A stretch of 64,000 nt of DNA from Streptomyces sp. CB02058 (GCF_001905505.1 NZ_LIPG01000001.1:620001-684000), one strand, 5' to 3'; shown: positions 49,897 to 58,832, numbered from the stretch's first letter. Translations and numbers: made by a program. The notes: a model not told the origin generated them from the letters alone.

Positions 49897-50844
49897 TCAG
49901 TCCACCGTCACGTAATCGGGGCCGGAGTAACGGCCGGTGCTGAGCTTCTGGCGCTGCATCAGCAGGTCGTTCAGCAGGCTGGAGGCGCCGAAGCGGAACC
50001 AGTGGTTGTCCAGCCAGTCCTCGCCCGCCGTCTCGTTCACCAGGACGAGGAACTTGATCGCGTCCTTGGAGGTACGGATGCCGCCGGCGGGCTTCACACC
50101 GATCTGGACGCCCGTCTGCTCACGGAAGTCGCGCACGGCCTCCAGCATCAGCAGGGTGTTCGCCGGGGTCGCGTTGGTCCCGACCTTGCCGGTCGAGGTC
50201 TTGATGAAGTCCGCGCCCGCCAGCATCCCGAGCCAGGAGGCCCGCCGGATGTTGTCGTACGTGGAGAGCTCGCCGGTCTCGAAGATCACCTTGAGCCGCG
50301 CGGAGCCGCACTCGGCCTTCACGGCGAGGATCTCCTCGTAGACCTTCAGATAGCGGCCGGAGAGGAAGGCCCCGCGGTCGATCACCATGTCGATCTCGTC
50401 GGCCCCGGCCGCCACGGCGTCGCGGACGTCCGCGAGCTTGACGTCCAGCGCGGCACGTCCGGCGGGGAAGGCCGTCGCGACGGACGCCACCTTCACCCCG
50501 GAGCCGGCCAGCGCCGCCGCGGCGGTCGCCGCCATGTCGGGGTAGACGCAGACCGCGGCGGTGCGCGGGGTCGTGCGGTCGGTCGGGTCGGGGTTGACCG
50601 CCTTGGCGGCGAGGGCCCGGACCTTGCCCGGGGTGTCCGCGCCTTCCAGCGTCGTCAGGTCGATCATCGAGATGGCGAGATCGATGGCGTACGCCTTGGC
50701 CGTCGTCTTGATCGAACGGGTTCCGAGGGAGGCGGCGCGCGCTTCGAGGCCGACGGCGTCGACGCCGGGCAACCCGAAGAGGAAGCGGCGCAGCGCACTG
50801 TCGGACGCGGTCGCGTCGGCGAATGCGGGAGCAGTGGTGGGCAT
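49897..50844 (-). CDS. deoC: Deoxyribose-phosphate aldolase
   Basis: 315 residues from ATG 50844. Class I aldolase motifs: AVCVYPDM, ADEIDMVIDRGAFLSG, LKVIFETGEL and the Schiff-base Lys in ADFIKTSTGKVG; GVKPAGGIRT follows. Longer than the E. coli enzyme (259) through an N-terminal extension, usual for actinobacteria. It splits 2-deoxyribose-5-phosphate into acetaldehyde and glyceraldehyde-3-phosphate. First gene of the deoC-ALDH-ALDH-like operon, with a perfect nucleoside-regulon palindrome 30 bp upstream. Confidence 0.95.
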   Translation of the reverse strand: MPTTAPAFADATASDSALRRFLFGLPGVDAVGLEARAASLGTRSIKTTAKAYAIDLAISMIDLTTLEGADTPGKVRALAAKAVNPDPTDRTTPRTAAVCVYPDMAATAAAALAGSGVKVASVATAFPAGRAALDVKLADVRDAVAAGADEIDMVIDRGAFLSGRYLKVYEEILAVKAECGSARLKVIFETGELSTYDNIRRASWLGMLAGADFIKTSTGKVGTNATPANTLLMLEAVRDFREQTGVQIGVKPAGGIRTSKDAIKFLVLVNETAGEDWLDNHWFRFGASSLLNDLLMQRQKLSTGRYSGPDYVTVD

Positions 50845-50873
50845 GGTCACCACATGAGCATATCTACGCGCGT

Positions 50874-50885
50874 AGCGACCTGTAC
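50874..50885. promoter_or_regulatory. Nucleoside-regulon operator upstream of deoC
   Basis: CTACGCGCGTAG, perfect palindrome, 30 bp before the deoC start, next to a TATGCT -10-like hexamer on the minus strand. Confidence 0.75.
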
Positions 50886-50968
50886 AGGGCCCTGCCCGTT
50901 TCGGGCCTTCCACAGGACGGGCAAGGCCGCGCCCCGCCCACCGCCCCGCTTCAGGCAGAATCGGGACC

Positions 50969-51607
50969 ATGACGAGCCCCACACCCCCCTCCGAGCCCGC
51001 CTACGCCGACCGGACGTTCCGGTCGGGTGCCGGCCTGGTCAGCGGCATCCTGCTGATCCTGCTGGTCGGCTGGATCGGTGGCGACGCGGTGTTCCAGGGC
51101 AGGGGATGGGTGCCGTGGCTGGCGCTGGCCTCGCTGCTCATGGTGGTCCCGCTGATCGTCGCGTTCACGCTGCGGCCGGCGGTCTTCGCCGACGAGGAGC
51201 GCATCCGCATCCGCAACCCGTTCCGCACGATCGTGCTGCCCTGGAGCGACGTCTCCACCGTGCGCGCGGCGTACTCCAGCGAGATCTTCACCCACGCCGG
51301 TGCGAAGTATCAGCTGTGGGCGGTCCCGGTCTCGCTGCGCGAGCGCAAGCGGGCGGCCAGGAGGGCCGGCCAGCAGGCCCACGACGATCCGTACGGCCGG
51401 ACGTCCGTGCACGCCGACGTCCGCGACTCCCAGGCCCGCGCGGCGGCGGCCGACCGGACCGTGAACGACCTGCGGGAGCTGGCCGAGCGGGCCGCCGCCC
51501 GCAAGGAGCCGGGCACCACCACCGCGTCCGTGCGCTGGGCGTACGAGGTGATCGCCCCGGCCGTGGTCGGCGCGGTGCTGCTCGTGGTGCTGCTCGCGAT
51601 CGGCTGA
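50969..51607 (+). CDS. PH-domain membrane protein (bacterial PH_6 type)
   Basis: 212 residues. Two membrane helices at about 20-40 and 46-66 (VSGILLILLVGWIGGDAVF; WLALASLLMVVPLIVAF), then a bacterial PH domain (FADEERIRIRNPFRTIVLPWSDVSTVRAAYSSEIF; YQLWAVPVSLRERKRAARR), a charged helical linker and a C-terminal membrane helix (about 190-211). Common in Actinobacteria; role unknown. It stands alone. Confidence 0.85.
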   Translation: MTSPTPPSEPAYADRTFRSGAGLVSGILLILLVGWIGGDAVFQGRGWVPWLALASLLMVVPLIVAFTLRPAVFADEERIRIRNPFRTIVLPWSDVSTVRAAYSSEIFTHAGAKYQLWAVPVSLRERKRAARRAGQQAHDDPYGRTSVHADVRDSQARAAAADRTVNDLRELAERAAARKEPGTTTASVRWAYEVIAPAVVGAVLLVVLLAIG

Positions 51608-51784
51608 CGGTCTCCGCCCCACCGGGGGAGTACGCGGTGGCCGGATGTATGGCGGGTGCCCAAGGGGCTACATCGCGATGAAAACCGACCGCACGGCTTT
51701 TTTACGCACGCGTGATTCACAGCCGCCTCAATAGATTGCGCTTGCCGCACCGACGTCCGGACGGGGCGGCGGGGGTGGGGCGAG

Positions 51785-52165
51785 ATGACGGGTGCCGATG
51801 GTGCCGGCAGAGCGGAAGCGGGCAGAGTCCGCTGCCGGATCGACCTGGACGGGGACGGCCGGTACGGCTGGCGGATGATCGCGCAGAACGGGCGCGTGGT
51901 GGCCGTGTCGGCCCACGCGTTCCAGGACTACGGAGGATGCCGGGACGCCTTCGAGGAGCTGCGGACCGGGTTCGGGCAGCAGGCGGGCGCGGTCCAGCAC
52001 ACACCGTCCGGTAACGGCTGGATGTGGGTGCTGAGGACGGCGGACGGCCGGGCCACGGCGGTCTCGGCACGGGCGTACGAGCGTCACTCGACCTGCCGGA
52101 CGGCCTATGAGCGGTTCCTCACGCTGCTCGGCGGGACCCGCGATGTCACCGGAAGTTGTCCGTAG
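51785..52165 (+). CDS. Tandem DUF1508/YegP-like repeat protein
   Basis: 126 residues. Two copies of a roughly 45-residue unit are visible: GWRMIAQNGRVVAVSAHAF with GGCRDAFEEL, and GWMWVLRTADGRATAVSARAY with STCRTAYERF. The unit (aromatic, W/R strand, NGRxxAxSxxxY, C-x-x-A helix) matches YegP-like DUF1508 domains. No signal or membrane segment. Located just before the Pst-like operon but separated by a probable promoter. Function unknown. Confidence 0.75.
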   Translation: MTGADGAGRAEAGRVRCRIDLDGDGRYGWRMIAQNGRVVAVSAHAFQDYGGCRDAFEELRTGFGQQAGAVQHTPSGNGWMWVLRTADGRATAVSARAYERHSTCRTAYERFLTLLGGTRDVTGSCP

Positions 52166-52175
52166 GAGGCCCCTC

Positions 52176-52202
52176 GTTCACATCGGGGGGCTCACCGGTT
52201 CA
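52176..52202 (+). promoter_or_regulatory. Possible PHO box upstream of the Pst-like operon
   Basis: GTTCACATCGG at 52176 and GTTCATCGCTC at 52198 match the 11-bp PhoP unit (G-G/T-T-C-A-Y-Y-Y) and are exactly 22 bp (two units) apart; the middle unit is poor. About 30-55 bp before pstC. Confidence 0.4.
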
Positions 52203-52229
52203 TCGCTCCCCCCGAGCGTCATCCGGGTG

Positions 52230-53252
52230 ATGATGCGAACGCAGGAGCGGGAACCGCTCGCAGAGGAGCCCGGAGGCGAGACCGACGCGCCCCGGCGGCT
52301 GCACGCGGACCCCGGAATACCCGACCGGGCGTTCCGTACGGTGGCGCGCGGCGGCGGCGGGCTCGTGCTGGCCGTCATGCTGCTGGTCGGCGGATTCCTC
52401 CTCTACCGGGCCTGGCAGGCGCTGGAACGCGCCGGCTGGTCCTTCCTCACGACGGAGACGTGGGAACCCGACGCCGGACGGTTCGGCATCGCGGCGGTCC
52501 TCATCGGCACGGTCCTGATCGCCCTGACGGCGATCGTGGTGGCCGTACCGCTGGCCCTGGGTGCCGCCCTCTACATCTCCGAGTACGCGCCGCCCCGGCT
52601 GCGCCGCACCCTGATCAGCGTCGTGGACCTGATGGCGGCCGTCCCGTCCGTGGTCTACGGGCTGTGGGGGCTCTTCTTCTTCGAGGGGGCGGTGCTGCCC
52701 ACGGCCCGGTGGATCGCCACCTACCTGGGCTGGTTCCCGCTCTTCCGGGTGGAGGGGGCGGACCCGTCCGACCCGCTCGCCCCGGAGACCGTCTACACCT
52801 CGTCGACCCTCGTGGCGGGCATCGTCGTCGCCCTGATGGTCGCGCCGATCATCTGCTCGGTCATGCGGGAGGTCTTCTCCCAGGCGCCGGCGGGCGAGCG
52901 GGAGGGCGCCTACGCCCTGGGCGCCACCCGCTGGGGCATGATCCGCAGCGTCGTCCTGCCCTTCGGCAAGGGCGGCATGATCGGCGGCACCATGCTCGGC
53001 CTCGGCCGCGCGCTCGGCGAGACCATCGCCGTCTACCTGATCATCTCGCCCGTCTTCGAGATCCAGTGGCACGTCCTGCAGAACGGTGCCAGCTCGGTGG
53101 CCGCGCTGATCGCCCTGCGCTACGGCGAGTCCAGTCCCTTCGGGATGTCCGCGCTGATGGCCGCGGGGCTCGCGCTGTTCCTCCTCACGCTCGTCGTCAA
53201 CTTCGCCGCCTCGTCGATCGTCGCCCGCAGCCGCTCCGGCGCCTCCACCTAG
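52230..53252 (+). CDS. pstC: PstC-like phosphate ABC permease
   Basis: 340 residues (GTG 52227 and ATG 52233 are alternatives; RBS weak). Six membrane helices after a 40-residue acidic tail. PstC features: FGIAAVLIGTVLIALTAIVVAVPLALGAALYISEYAPPR, VPSVVYGLWGLFF and the EAA loop REGAYALGATRWGMIRSVVLPFGK, split at helix boundaries. Phosphate-specific arginines and glutamates of E. coli PstC were not checked residue by residue. First gene of an operon that differs strongly from canonical pstSCAB. Confidence 0.9.
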   Translation: MMRTQEREPLAEEPGGETDAPRRLHADPGIPDRAFRTVARGGGGLVLAVMLLVGGFLLYRAWQALERAGWSFLTTETWEPDAGRFGIAAVLIGTVLIALTAIVVAVPLALGAALYISEYAPPRLRRTLISVVDLMAAVPSVVYGLWGLFFFEGAVLPTARWIATYLGWFPLFRVEGADPSDPLAPETVYTSSTLVAGIVVALMVAPIICSVMREVFSQAPAGEREGAYALGATRWGMIRSVVLPFGKGGMIGGTMLGLGRALGETIAVYLIISPVFEIQWHVLQNGASSVAALIALRYGESSPFGMSALMAAGLALFLLTLVVNFAASSIVARSRSGAST

Positions 53253-53302
53253 GCCGTACAGCACCCCGATCCGACTGCCACGCCCCAGGGACACCGCCTG
53301 CC

Positions 53303-54622
53303 ATGACACTTGCTCCCGAACCACCCCCGAGAACCGCCGGCGACCGGCCCGTTCCCGAGTGGAACGCCAGGCCCGCGCCGGGCGGCACATCCGCTCCGGC
53401 CGGCCCTCCCGCCCCGCGCACCGTGCTGCCCGTACCCGCCGCGGGCAGGGGGACGGAGGAGCGGCGCTCCCTGGCGGCGACCAGGGTCTCCGACCGGTTC
53501 GCCCTGCTGGGAGCCGCCGCGGCGGCGCTGAGCGTGACCGGGCTGCTCTTCGGGCGGATGCTCCCCTTCGACGGCGCGGTCGGCTTCGCCGTCGTCGCGT
53601 ACGTGCTCTTCCTCGGGATCTACGCCCTGCTGGTCTCCTTCGACGAGGACGGGCCCGTGATCCGGGACCGGCTGGCCGGGGTCCTCGTCCGCACCATGGG
53701 CCTGATCCTGCTCGTCGCCCTGGCCTTCGTGATCGCCTTCACCCTCTGGCGGGGCCGGGAGGCGCTGCCCCACACCAACTTCTTCACCCAGGACATGCAG
53801 CTGGCGGGCCCGCTCGACGGGCTCGGCGTCGGCGGGGTGCTGCACGCCATCGTCGGCACCCTCCAGCAGATCTCGCTGGCGCTCGTGGTGACCGTCCCCG
53901 CGGGGCTGGTCTGCGCGGTCTTCCTCAACGAGGTCCCCGGCCGGTTCGCCCGCTTCGTACGCACCATCGTCGAGGCGATGACCGCGCTCCCCTCGATCGT
54001 GGCCGGCCTGTTCGTCTACGCGACCGTCATCCTCGCCATCGGCTTCGACAAGTCCGGCCTCGCGGCGTCCCTCGCGCTCGCCGTGATGATGCTGCCGATC
54101 ATCATCCGGGCCGCCGACGTCGTGATCCGGCTCGTGCCCGGCAACCTCCGCGAGGCGTCGTACGCGCTGGGCACCTCGCGCTGGCGCACCGTCCGGCACG
54201 TGGTGCTGCCCACCGCGCGCTCCGGACTCACCACTTCTGTCATCCTCGGCACCGCCCGCGGGGTGGGCGAGACCTCGCCGGTCCTGCTCACCGCGGGCTT
54301 CACCGCCGAGCTCAACGCCGACCCGCTCTCCGGCCCCCAGGTCTCGCTGCCGCTGGCCACCTTCGAGTTCGTCAAGTCGCCCGAACCCGACATGATCGCC
54401 CGCGGGTTCGGCACGGCCGCCACCCTGATGGCCCTCGTGCTGCTCCTCTTCGTGATCGCCCGGATCATCGGCGGCCGCGACCCTGGACAGCTCACCAAGG
54501 GGCAGACCCACCGCAGGGTGCTCGCCTCCCGCCGCGACGCCGAGCGCTTCGCGCGCCGCGCCGCGGCCCGTACCTCTCCCGCACAGCCGCACTCCGACAC
54601 CATCACCAGGAGTACTCCGTGA
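53303..54622 (+). CDS. pstA: PstA-like phosphate ABC permease with N-terminal extension
   Basis: 439 residues against about 290 for typical PstA. Residues about 195-415 are the PstA core: IVGTLQQISLALVVTVPAGLVCAVFLNEV, MTALPSIVAGLFVYA, the EAA loop LREASYALGTSRWRTVRHVVLPTAR and RGVGETSPVLLTAGF, each as separate helices and loops. The extra 150 N-terminal residues comprise a Pro-rich tail and two or three added helices (FALLGAAAAALSVTGLLFG; AVGFAVVAYVLFLGIYALLV). GTGA overlap with the next gene. Confidence 0.9.
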   Translation: MTLAPEPPPRTAGDRPVPEWNARPAPGGTSAPAGPPAPRTVLPVPAAGRGTEERRSLAATRVSDRFALLGAAAAALSVTGLLFGRMLPFDGAVGFAVVAYVLFLGIYALLVSFDEDGPVIRDRLAGVLVRTMGLILLVALAFVIAFTLWRGREALPHTNFFTQDMQLAGPLDGLGVGGVLHAIVGTLQQISLALVVTVPAGLVCAVFLNEVPGRFARFVRTIVEAMTALPSIVAGLFVYATVILAIGFDKSGLAASLALAVMMLPIIIRAADVVIRLVPGNLREASYALGTSRWRTVRHVVLPTARSGLTTSVILGTARGVGETSPVLLTAGFTAELNADPLSGPQVSLPLATFEFVKSPEPDMIARGFGTAATLMALVLLLFVIARIIGGRDPGQLTKGQTHRRVLASRRDAERFARRAAARTSPAQPHSDTITRSTP

Positions 54623-56343
54623 GACCCGTGACCCTGTCCCGGCTCGCCATGGGGCTGGCCGCGCTGCTCTGCGCGCTGCTCGCCGCCGGCCAGCCGCCCG
54701 CCCGGGCGGCCTCGTACAGCAAGATCACCGGCGCCGGGTCGACCTGGAGCTCCAACGCCCTCGACCAGTGGCGCCGCAACGTCGCCTCCAACCTCGGGAT
54801 GACCGTCAACTTCGCGGCCACCGGATCCTCCAACGGCCGTGAGCAGTTCAAGAACGGCACCGCCGACTTCGCGGTCTCCGAGATCCCCTACGGGCTCAAG
54901 GAAGGCGGCGTCACCGACGCCCCGCCGACCCACGAGTACGCGTACATGCCGATCGTGGCCGGTGGTACGGCCTTCATGTACAACCTCAAGATCGGCGGCA
55001 AGCGGGTCACCAACCTGCGCCTCTCCGGCGATGTGCTCGCCAAGATCTTCACCTCGAAGATCACCCGGTGGAACGCCGCGGAGATCAAGGCCGACAACCC
55101 CGGACTCACCCTTCCCAGCCGGGCGATCGTCCCCGTGGTGCGGTCCGACGGTTCGGGCACCTCGGCGCAGTTCACCACCTGGCTGGCGAAGGAGCACGGC
55201 TCCACCTGGAACGACTTCTGCCGCAAGGCCGGACGGTCCACGCCCTGCGGGATGACGTCCTACTTCCCGACCGCCTCGGGCACCTCGCAGATCGCCAAGT
55301 CGGGCTCCCTGGGCGTCTCGGGCTACGTACGGCAGAACCACGCCGAGGGCGCCATCACCTACGTCGAGTACTCCTACGCCCTCAAGGCGGGCTTCCCCGT
55401 CGCGAAGGTGCTCAACGCCTCGAACTACTACGTCGAGCCGACCGCCGCCAGTGTCGCCGTGGGGCTGATGGGGGCGCGGATCAACTCCGACAAGGGCTCC
55501 AGCAACTACCTCACACAGATCCTCGACGGCGTCTACCGGTCGCAGGACGACCGGACCTACCCCCTGTCCAGCTACAGCTACATGATCGTGCCGACCTCGC
55601 TGGACGGGGCCAAGAACCCGCTGACCGAGGCGAAGGGCGCGACCCTGGCCGCGTTCTCCAACTACTTCCTCTGCGACGGCCAGCAGCAGGCCGAGGAGCT
55701 CGGCTACTCGCCGCTGCCCAAGAACCTCGTCCAGGCGGGCTTCGACCAGGTGCGGCGCATCCCCGGCGCGCCCGCCGGGAAGATGAACATCAACGACTGC
55801 CGCAACCCCACCTTCTCCTCGGACGGCAGCAACACCCTCGCCAGGAACGCGCCCCAGCCGAAGTCCTGCGACAAGAAGGGCCCGACGCAGTGCGCCACCG
55901 GCACCGCGGGCGCCAAGCAGACCACCCCGGTCAGCCAGAACGCCACCGGCGGCGGCTCCGGGGGCTCCGCCGGCACCTCGGGCAGCGGCGGCTCCGCCAC
56001 CGGCGGCTCCGGCGGCCAGGGAAGCGCCGGAGCGACCGGCGGGGGCGCGGACACCGACGGCGACGGCACCCCGGACGCCCAGGAGTCCGCCGCCGACGCG
56101 GGCGGCGTGTCCGGCCCAGGCGCGATCGACCCGGACACCGGTGAGGTGATCAACGACGGATCGGCCGGGGACTCCTCGGTCGTCGCGAGCCCCGTCAGCC
56201 TCGCCGCGGACGACGCGCTCGGCCTCAGAGGAGCGCTGATGATCCTCTCCGCCCTGCTCCTGGCCGGCGTGGTCGTCGGCCCCCCGCTCACCGCCCGCGC
56301 CCTCGCCGCACGGGCCGCCCGCCGCAGAGGAGACCTGACATGA
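54619..56343 (+). CDS. Membrane-anchored PstS-like phosphate-binding protein with Ca-binding-like repeat
   Basis: 574 residues from GTG with AGGAG upstream. Signal peptide to about residue 33. PstS motifs are preserved: ITGAGSTWSS (38-42), AATGSSNGREQFKNGTADFAVSE, and VVRSDGSGTSAQF (R175-T181), which in E. coli PstS contact phosphate. After about residue 425 come a Gly/Ser linker, a thrombospondin-3-like DTDGDGTPDAQES (from 478) and one C-terminal helix (about 536-560) with an Arg-rich tail. The protein is therefore anchored at its C-terminus rather than by a lipid, unlike canonical PstS. ATGA overlap with the next gene. Confidence 0.88.
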   Translation: MRPVTLSRLAMGLAALLCALLAAGQPPARAASYSKITGAGSTWSSNALDQWRRNVASNLGMTVNFAATGSSNGREQFKNGTADFAVSEIPYGLKEGGVTDAPPTHEYAYMPIVAGGTAFMYNLKIGGKRVTNLRLSGDVLAKIFTSKITRWNAAEIKADNPGLTLPSRAIVPVVRSDGSGTSAQFTTWLAKEHGSTWNDFCRKAGRSTPCGMTSYFPTASGTSQIAKSGSLGVSGYVRQNHAEGAITYVEYSYALKAGFPVAKVLNASNYYVEPTAASVAVGLMGARINSDKGSSNYLTQILDGVYRSQDDRTYPLSSYSYMIVPTSLDGAKNPLTEAKGATLAAFSNYFLCDGQQQAEELGYSPLPKNLVQAGFDQVRRIPGAPAGKMNINDCRNPTFSSDGSNTLARNAPQPKSCDKKGPTQCATGTAGAKQTTPVSQNATGGGSGGSAGTSGSGGSATGGSGGQGSAGATGGGADTDGDGTPDAQESAADAGGVSGPGAIDPDTGEVINDGSAGDSSVVASPVSLAADDALGLRGALMILSALLLAGVVVGPPLTARALAARAARRRGDLT

Positions 56344-58832
56344 GAGGCGTACGCGGCCCCGTGGGCGTCCGCTCGCACCCGGGAAGACGGACCGCGGCGG
56401 GGATCGGGGCACTCCTGCTCGCCCTCGTCGTCGCCCTGGTGCCGCTGCCGCCGGCGGCGGACCGTGCCGAGGCGGCCGAGACGGACAGCTCGGCGATGAC
56501 GCTGCCCGGCACGAAGGGACCGTACGACGACTTCTCCTCGCTCCGGGTGACCGTCCATCAGACGGAGCACCTGCGGAACCAGGGGCTGGAGGTGAGCTGG
56601 ACCGGTGGGAAGCCGACCCCCGACGACTCCACGCTCGCCAACTTCATCCAGGTGATGCAGTGCTGGGGCGACGACCCCGCGGGCCCGCGGCGTGAGCAGT
56701 GCGTCTTCGGGTTCAACCAGCCCGGCGGTGAGTCCCTCGACACCTGGAACCGACGGCTCGTGGCCGGCTCGGACCCGGGGGAGACCGAGTACACCCAGGA
56801 CAGCGGCAACTTCTCGCCGTTCGTGCCGTTCCGTCCGGTCGAGGGAGATCCCACCGACTCCGAGAGCGACACGACCTACTTCGGGCCGAACGACACCAAC
56901 GCGGAGTCGATGCTGAAGACCGGTGTGGACGGCACCGGTTCGGCGATCTTCGAGGTGCACACGGCACTCCAGGCCCCCCACCTGGGATGCGGCGCCGTCG
57001 ACGCGGCGGCGGGGGACGGCGCACCGCGCTCCTGCTGGCTGGTCGTCGTGCCGCGAGGGGAGTACGAGATCGAGGGGGACCGCAACGGGAAGCTGAACAC
57101 GTCCCCGCTGAGCCGGAGCAACTGGGACCGGCGCCTCGTGTTCCCCCTGGGCTTCGACGCGGTCGGCGACACCTGCGAACCGGACAAGGCCGAGCGCAGG
57201 ATCATCGGTTCGGAACTCCTGACCGACGCCATGTCCTCCTGGCAGAGCGTCCTGTGCGCCGGCGGGAACACCCGCTTCAGCTTCACCCAGGCGGGCGAGG
57301 ACCGCGCCCGCGCGGCCGTCACCCAGCCCTCCGACTCCTCGCCCGGACTGGCCGTCACGATCGATCCCGTCGAACCGGTCGACGGAGCGGCGGCCGTGGT
57401 GCACGCGCCCCTGGCGGTGAGCGGGCTCGCCCTCGGATTCCTCTGGGAGGACTCGGGAAAGGAGGTGGAATGGGTACGTGACCTGAGGATGACCCCGCGC
57501 CTGCTCGCCAAACTTCTCACCCAGTCGTACGTCACCGGAATCAGATTCTGGAGCGTGGACACGGGGGGACCGCCCGACCATCTGGCCGGAAATCCCGAAT
57601 CGATGCTCAGAGACCCGGAGTTCCTGGCGCTGAATCCGGTCATGGAAGGCCGTGCGGAGAGGTCGGCCCCGTACGGGATCGTTCTCCCCGGGGAGAACTC
57701 CGACACGAGCCGCATCCTGTGGCGCTACCTCCAGTCGGACAAGGACGCGCGGGAATTCCTGGAAGGAAAGGAAGATCCGTGGGGCATGAAGATCAACCCG
57801 TACTACACGGATCTGGCCCTCGGTGCCGAAGCCCCCGACTACTTTCCCAAGGCCGACCCCACCGAGACACGCATCGACGGGTCGAACGGCATATCTGCGC
57901 TGTACACGGGAGCGGAGGTCGTCCCCTACGCCGAGAACCTCCACGACGGAGCGCAGCGGGTACGGCGCGGCTACAGCGGACAGACCACCGATGTCAGCCT
58001 CTGTCAGGAGTGCGCCACCGGCGGCAAGCTGACCGGTGAGCGCCGGGGGCAGGGCAGCAGGCGGGTCATGGGCCTCTCGGACGCCGCCTCCGCCGACCGC
58101 CTCCGGCTGGACGTCGTCGCCCTGCCCAACGCCGACGGGGAGTTCGTCAGGCCCACCAACGCCTCGCTGCTCAGGGCGGTGGCCACGATGAAGGATTCCG
58201 CGGTGCCCGGCGTGAAGGCCCCGGACCCCGCGCGGGCCACCGACGGCGCCTACCCCCTCACCGCCGTGGCCTACGCGGCCGGATCGGTGGACCGGCCGGA
58301 GGCGGAACGCCAGGACTACGCCCGGATGATCCGCTACGCGGCCGGCGCCGGACAGACCCAGGGCATGGTCCCGGGCCAGCTGCCGCACGGATACGCCCCC
58401 CTGCCCGCGCAGATGCGTGAACAGGCGGTACGGGCGGCGGCGGCCCTGGAGAAGGGTGTCGTCGCAGAGCCCACCGGGAGTCCGGGGACGACCGGGGGCG
58501 TCGCAGCCGGTACGGGAGGGGGCGACGGGGCCGGGGCGGCAGGGGCCCTGCCGGAGACCGGCGCCGCCGGAGCGGGGCTGTCGGGCGGCTCGGGAACACA
58601 GGGCGACGAGGCGTCGGCCGAGCCGGAAGGCGCAAGTTCCTCGGGGGCCTCGGCGGCCGGCACGGGCCAGGAGAAGACGGTCGCCGCCTCCGGCGGCCTG
58701 ACCCCGGCCGACATCCTCGGGGCTGTCCGCTGGGTGCTGCTCGGCGTGCTGGTGGCCGGAGCGGCGGCGGCTCTGGCCGGCCCGGTGATGCTGCGCCTGT
58801 CGGCACGCAAGGCGGCTGCGGCGGCGGACTGA
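56340..58832 (+). CDS. Large surface protein with degenerate PstS-like module and C-terminal membrane anchor
   Basis: 830 residues. Signal peptide to about residue 45. No family is certain, but residues about 330-520 follow the PstS plan: HAPLAVSGLALGFLW, VRDLRMTPRLLAKLLTQSY, and LPGENSDTSRILWRYLQ sits where PstS has the RSDGSGT phosphate loop, which is not conserved. Several Cys residues suggest disulphides. The tail is Gly/Ala/Thr-rich with LPETG at 737-741, but the membrane helix (about 796-818) starts 55 residues later, so it is not a standard sorting signal. Coupled to the upstream PstS-like gene by ATGA. Confidence 0.8.
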   Translation: MRGVRGPVGVRSHPGRRTAAGIGALLLALVVALVPLPPAADRAEAAETDSSAMTLPGTKGPYDDFSSLRVTVHQTEHLRNQGLEVSWTGGKPTPDDSTLANFIQVMQCWGDDPAGPRREQCVFGFNQPGGESLDTWNRRLVAGSDPGETEYTQDSGNFSPFVPFRPVEGDPTDSESDTTYFGPNDTNAESMLKTGVDGTGSAIFEVHTALQAPHLGCGAVDAAAGDGAPRSCWLVVVPRGEYEIEGDRNGKLNTSPLSRSNWDRRLVFPLGFDAVGDTCEPDKAERRIIGSELLTDAMSSWQSVLCAGGNTRFSFTQAGEDRARAAVTQPSDSSPGLAVTIDPVEPVDGAAAVVHAPLAVSGLALGFLWEDSGKEVEWVRDLRMTPRLLAKLLTQSYVTGIRFWSVDTGGPPDHLAGNPESMLRDPEFLALNPVMEGRAERSAPYGIVLPGENSDTSRILWRYLQSDKDAREFLEGKEDPWGMKINPYYTDLALGAEAPDYFPKADPTETRIDGSNGISALYTGAEVVPYAENLHDGAQRVRRGYSGQTTDVSLCQECATGGKLTGERRGQGSRRVMGLSDAASADRLRLDVVALPNADGEFVRPTNASLLRAVATMKDSAVPGVKAPDPARATDGAYPLTAVAYAAGSVDRPEAERQDYARMIRYAAGAGQTQGMVPGQLPHGYAPLPAQMREQAVRAAAALEKGVVAEPTGSPGTTGGVAAGTGGGDGAGAAGALPETGAAGAGLSGGSGTQGDEASAEPEGASSSGASAAGTGQEKTVAASGGLTPADILGAVRWVLLGVLVAGAAAALAGPVMLRLSARKAAAAAD

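Noticed and set aside
54016..56412. 798-codon minus-strand open frame
   Set aside because: Antisense to pstA and the PstS-like gene; no domain or start signal.
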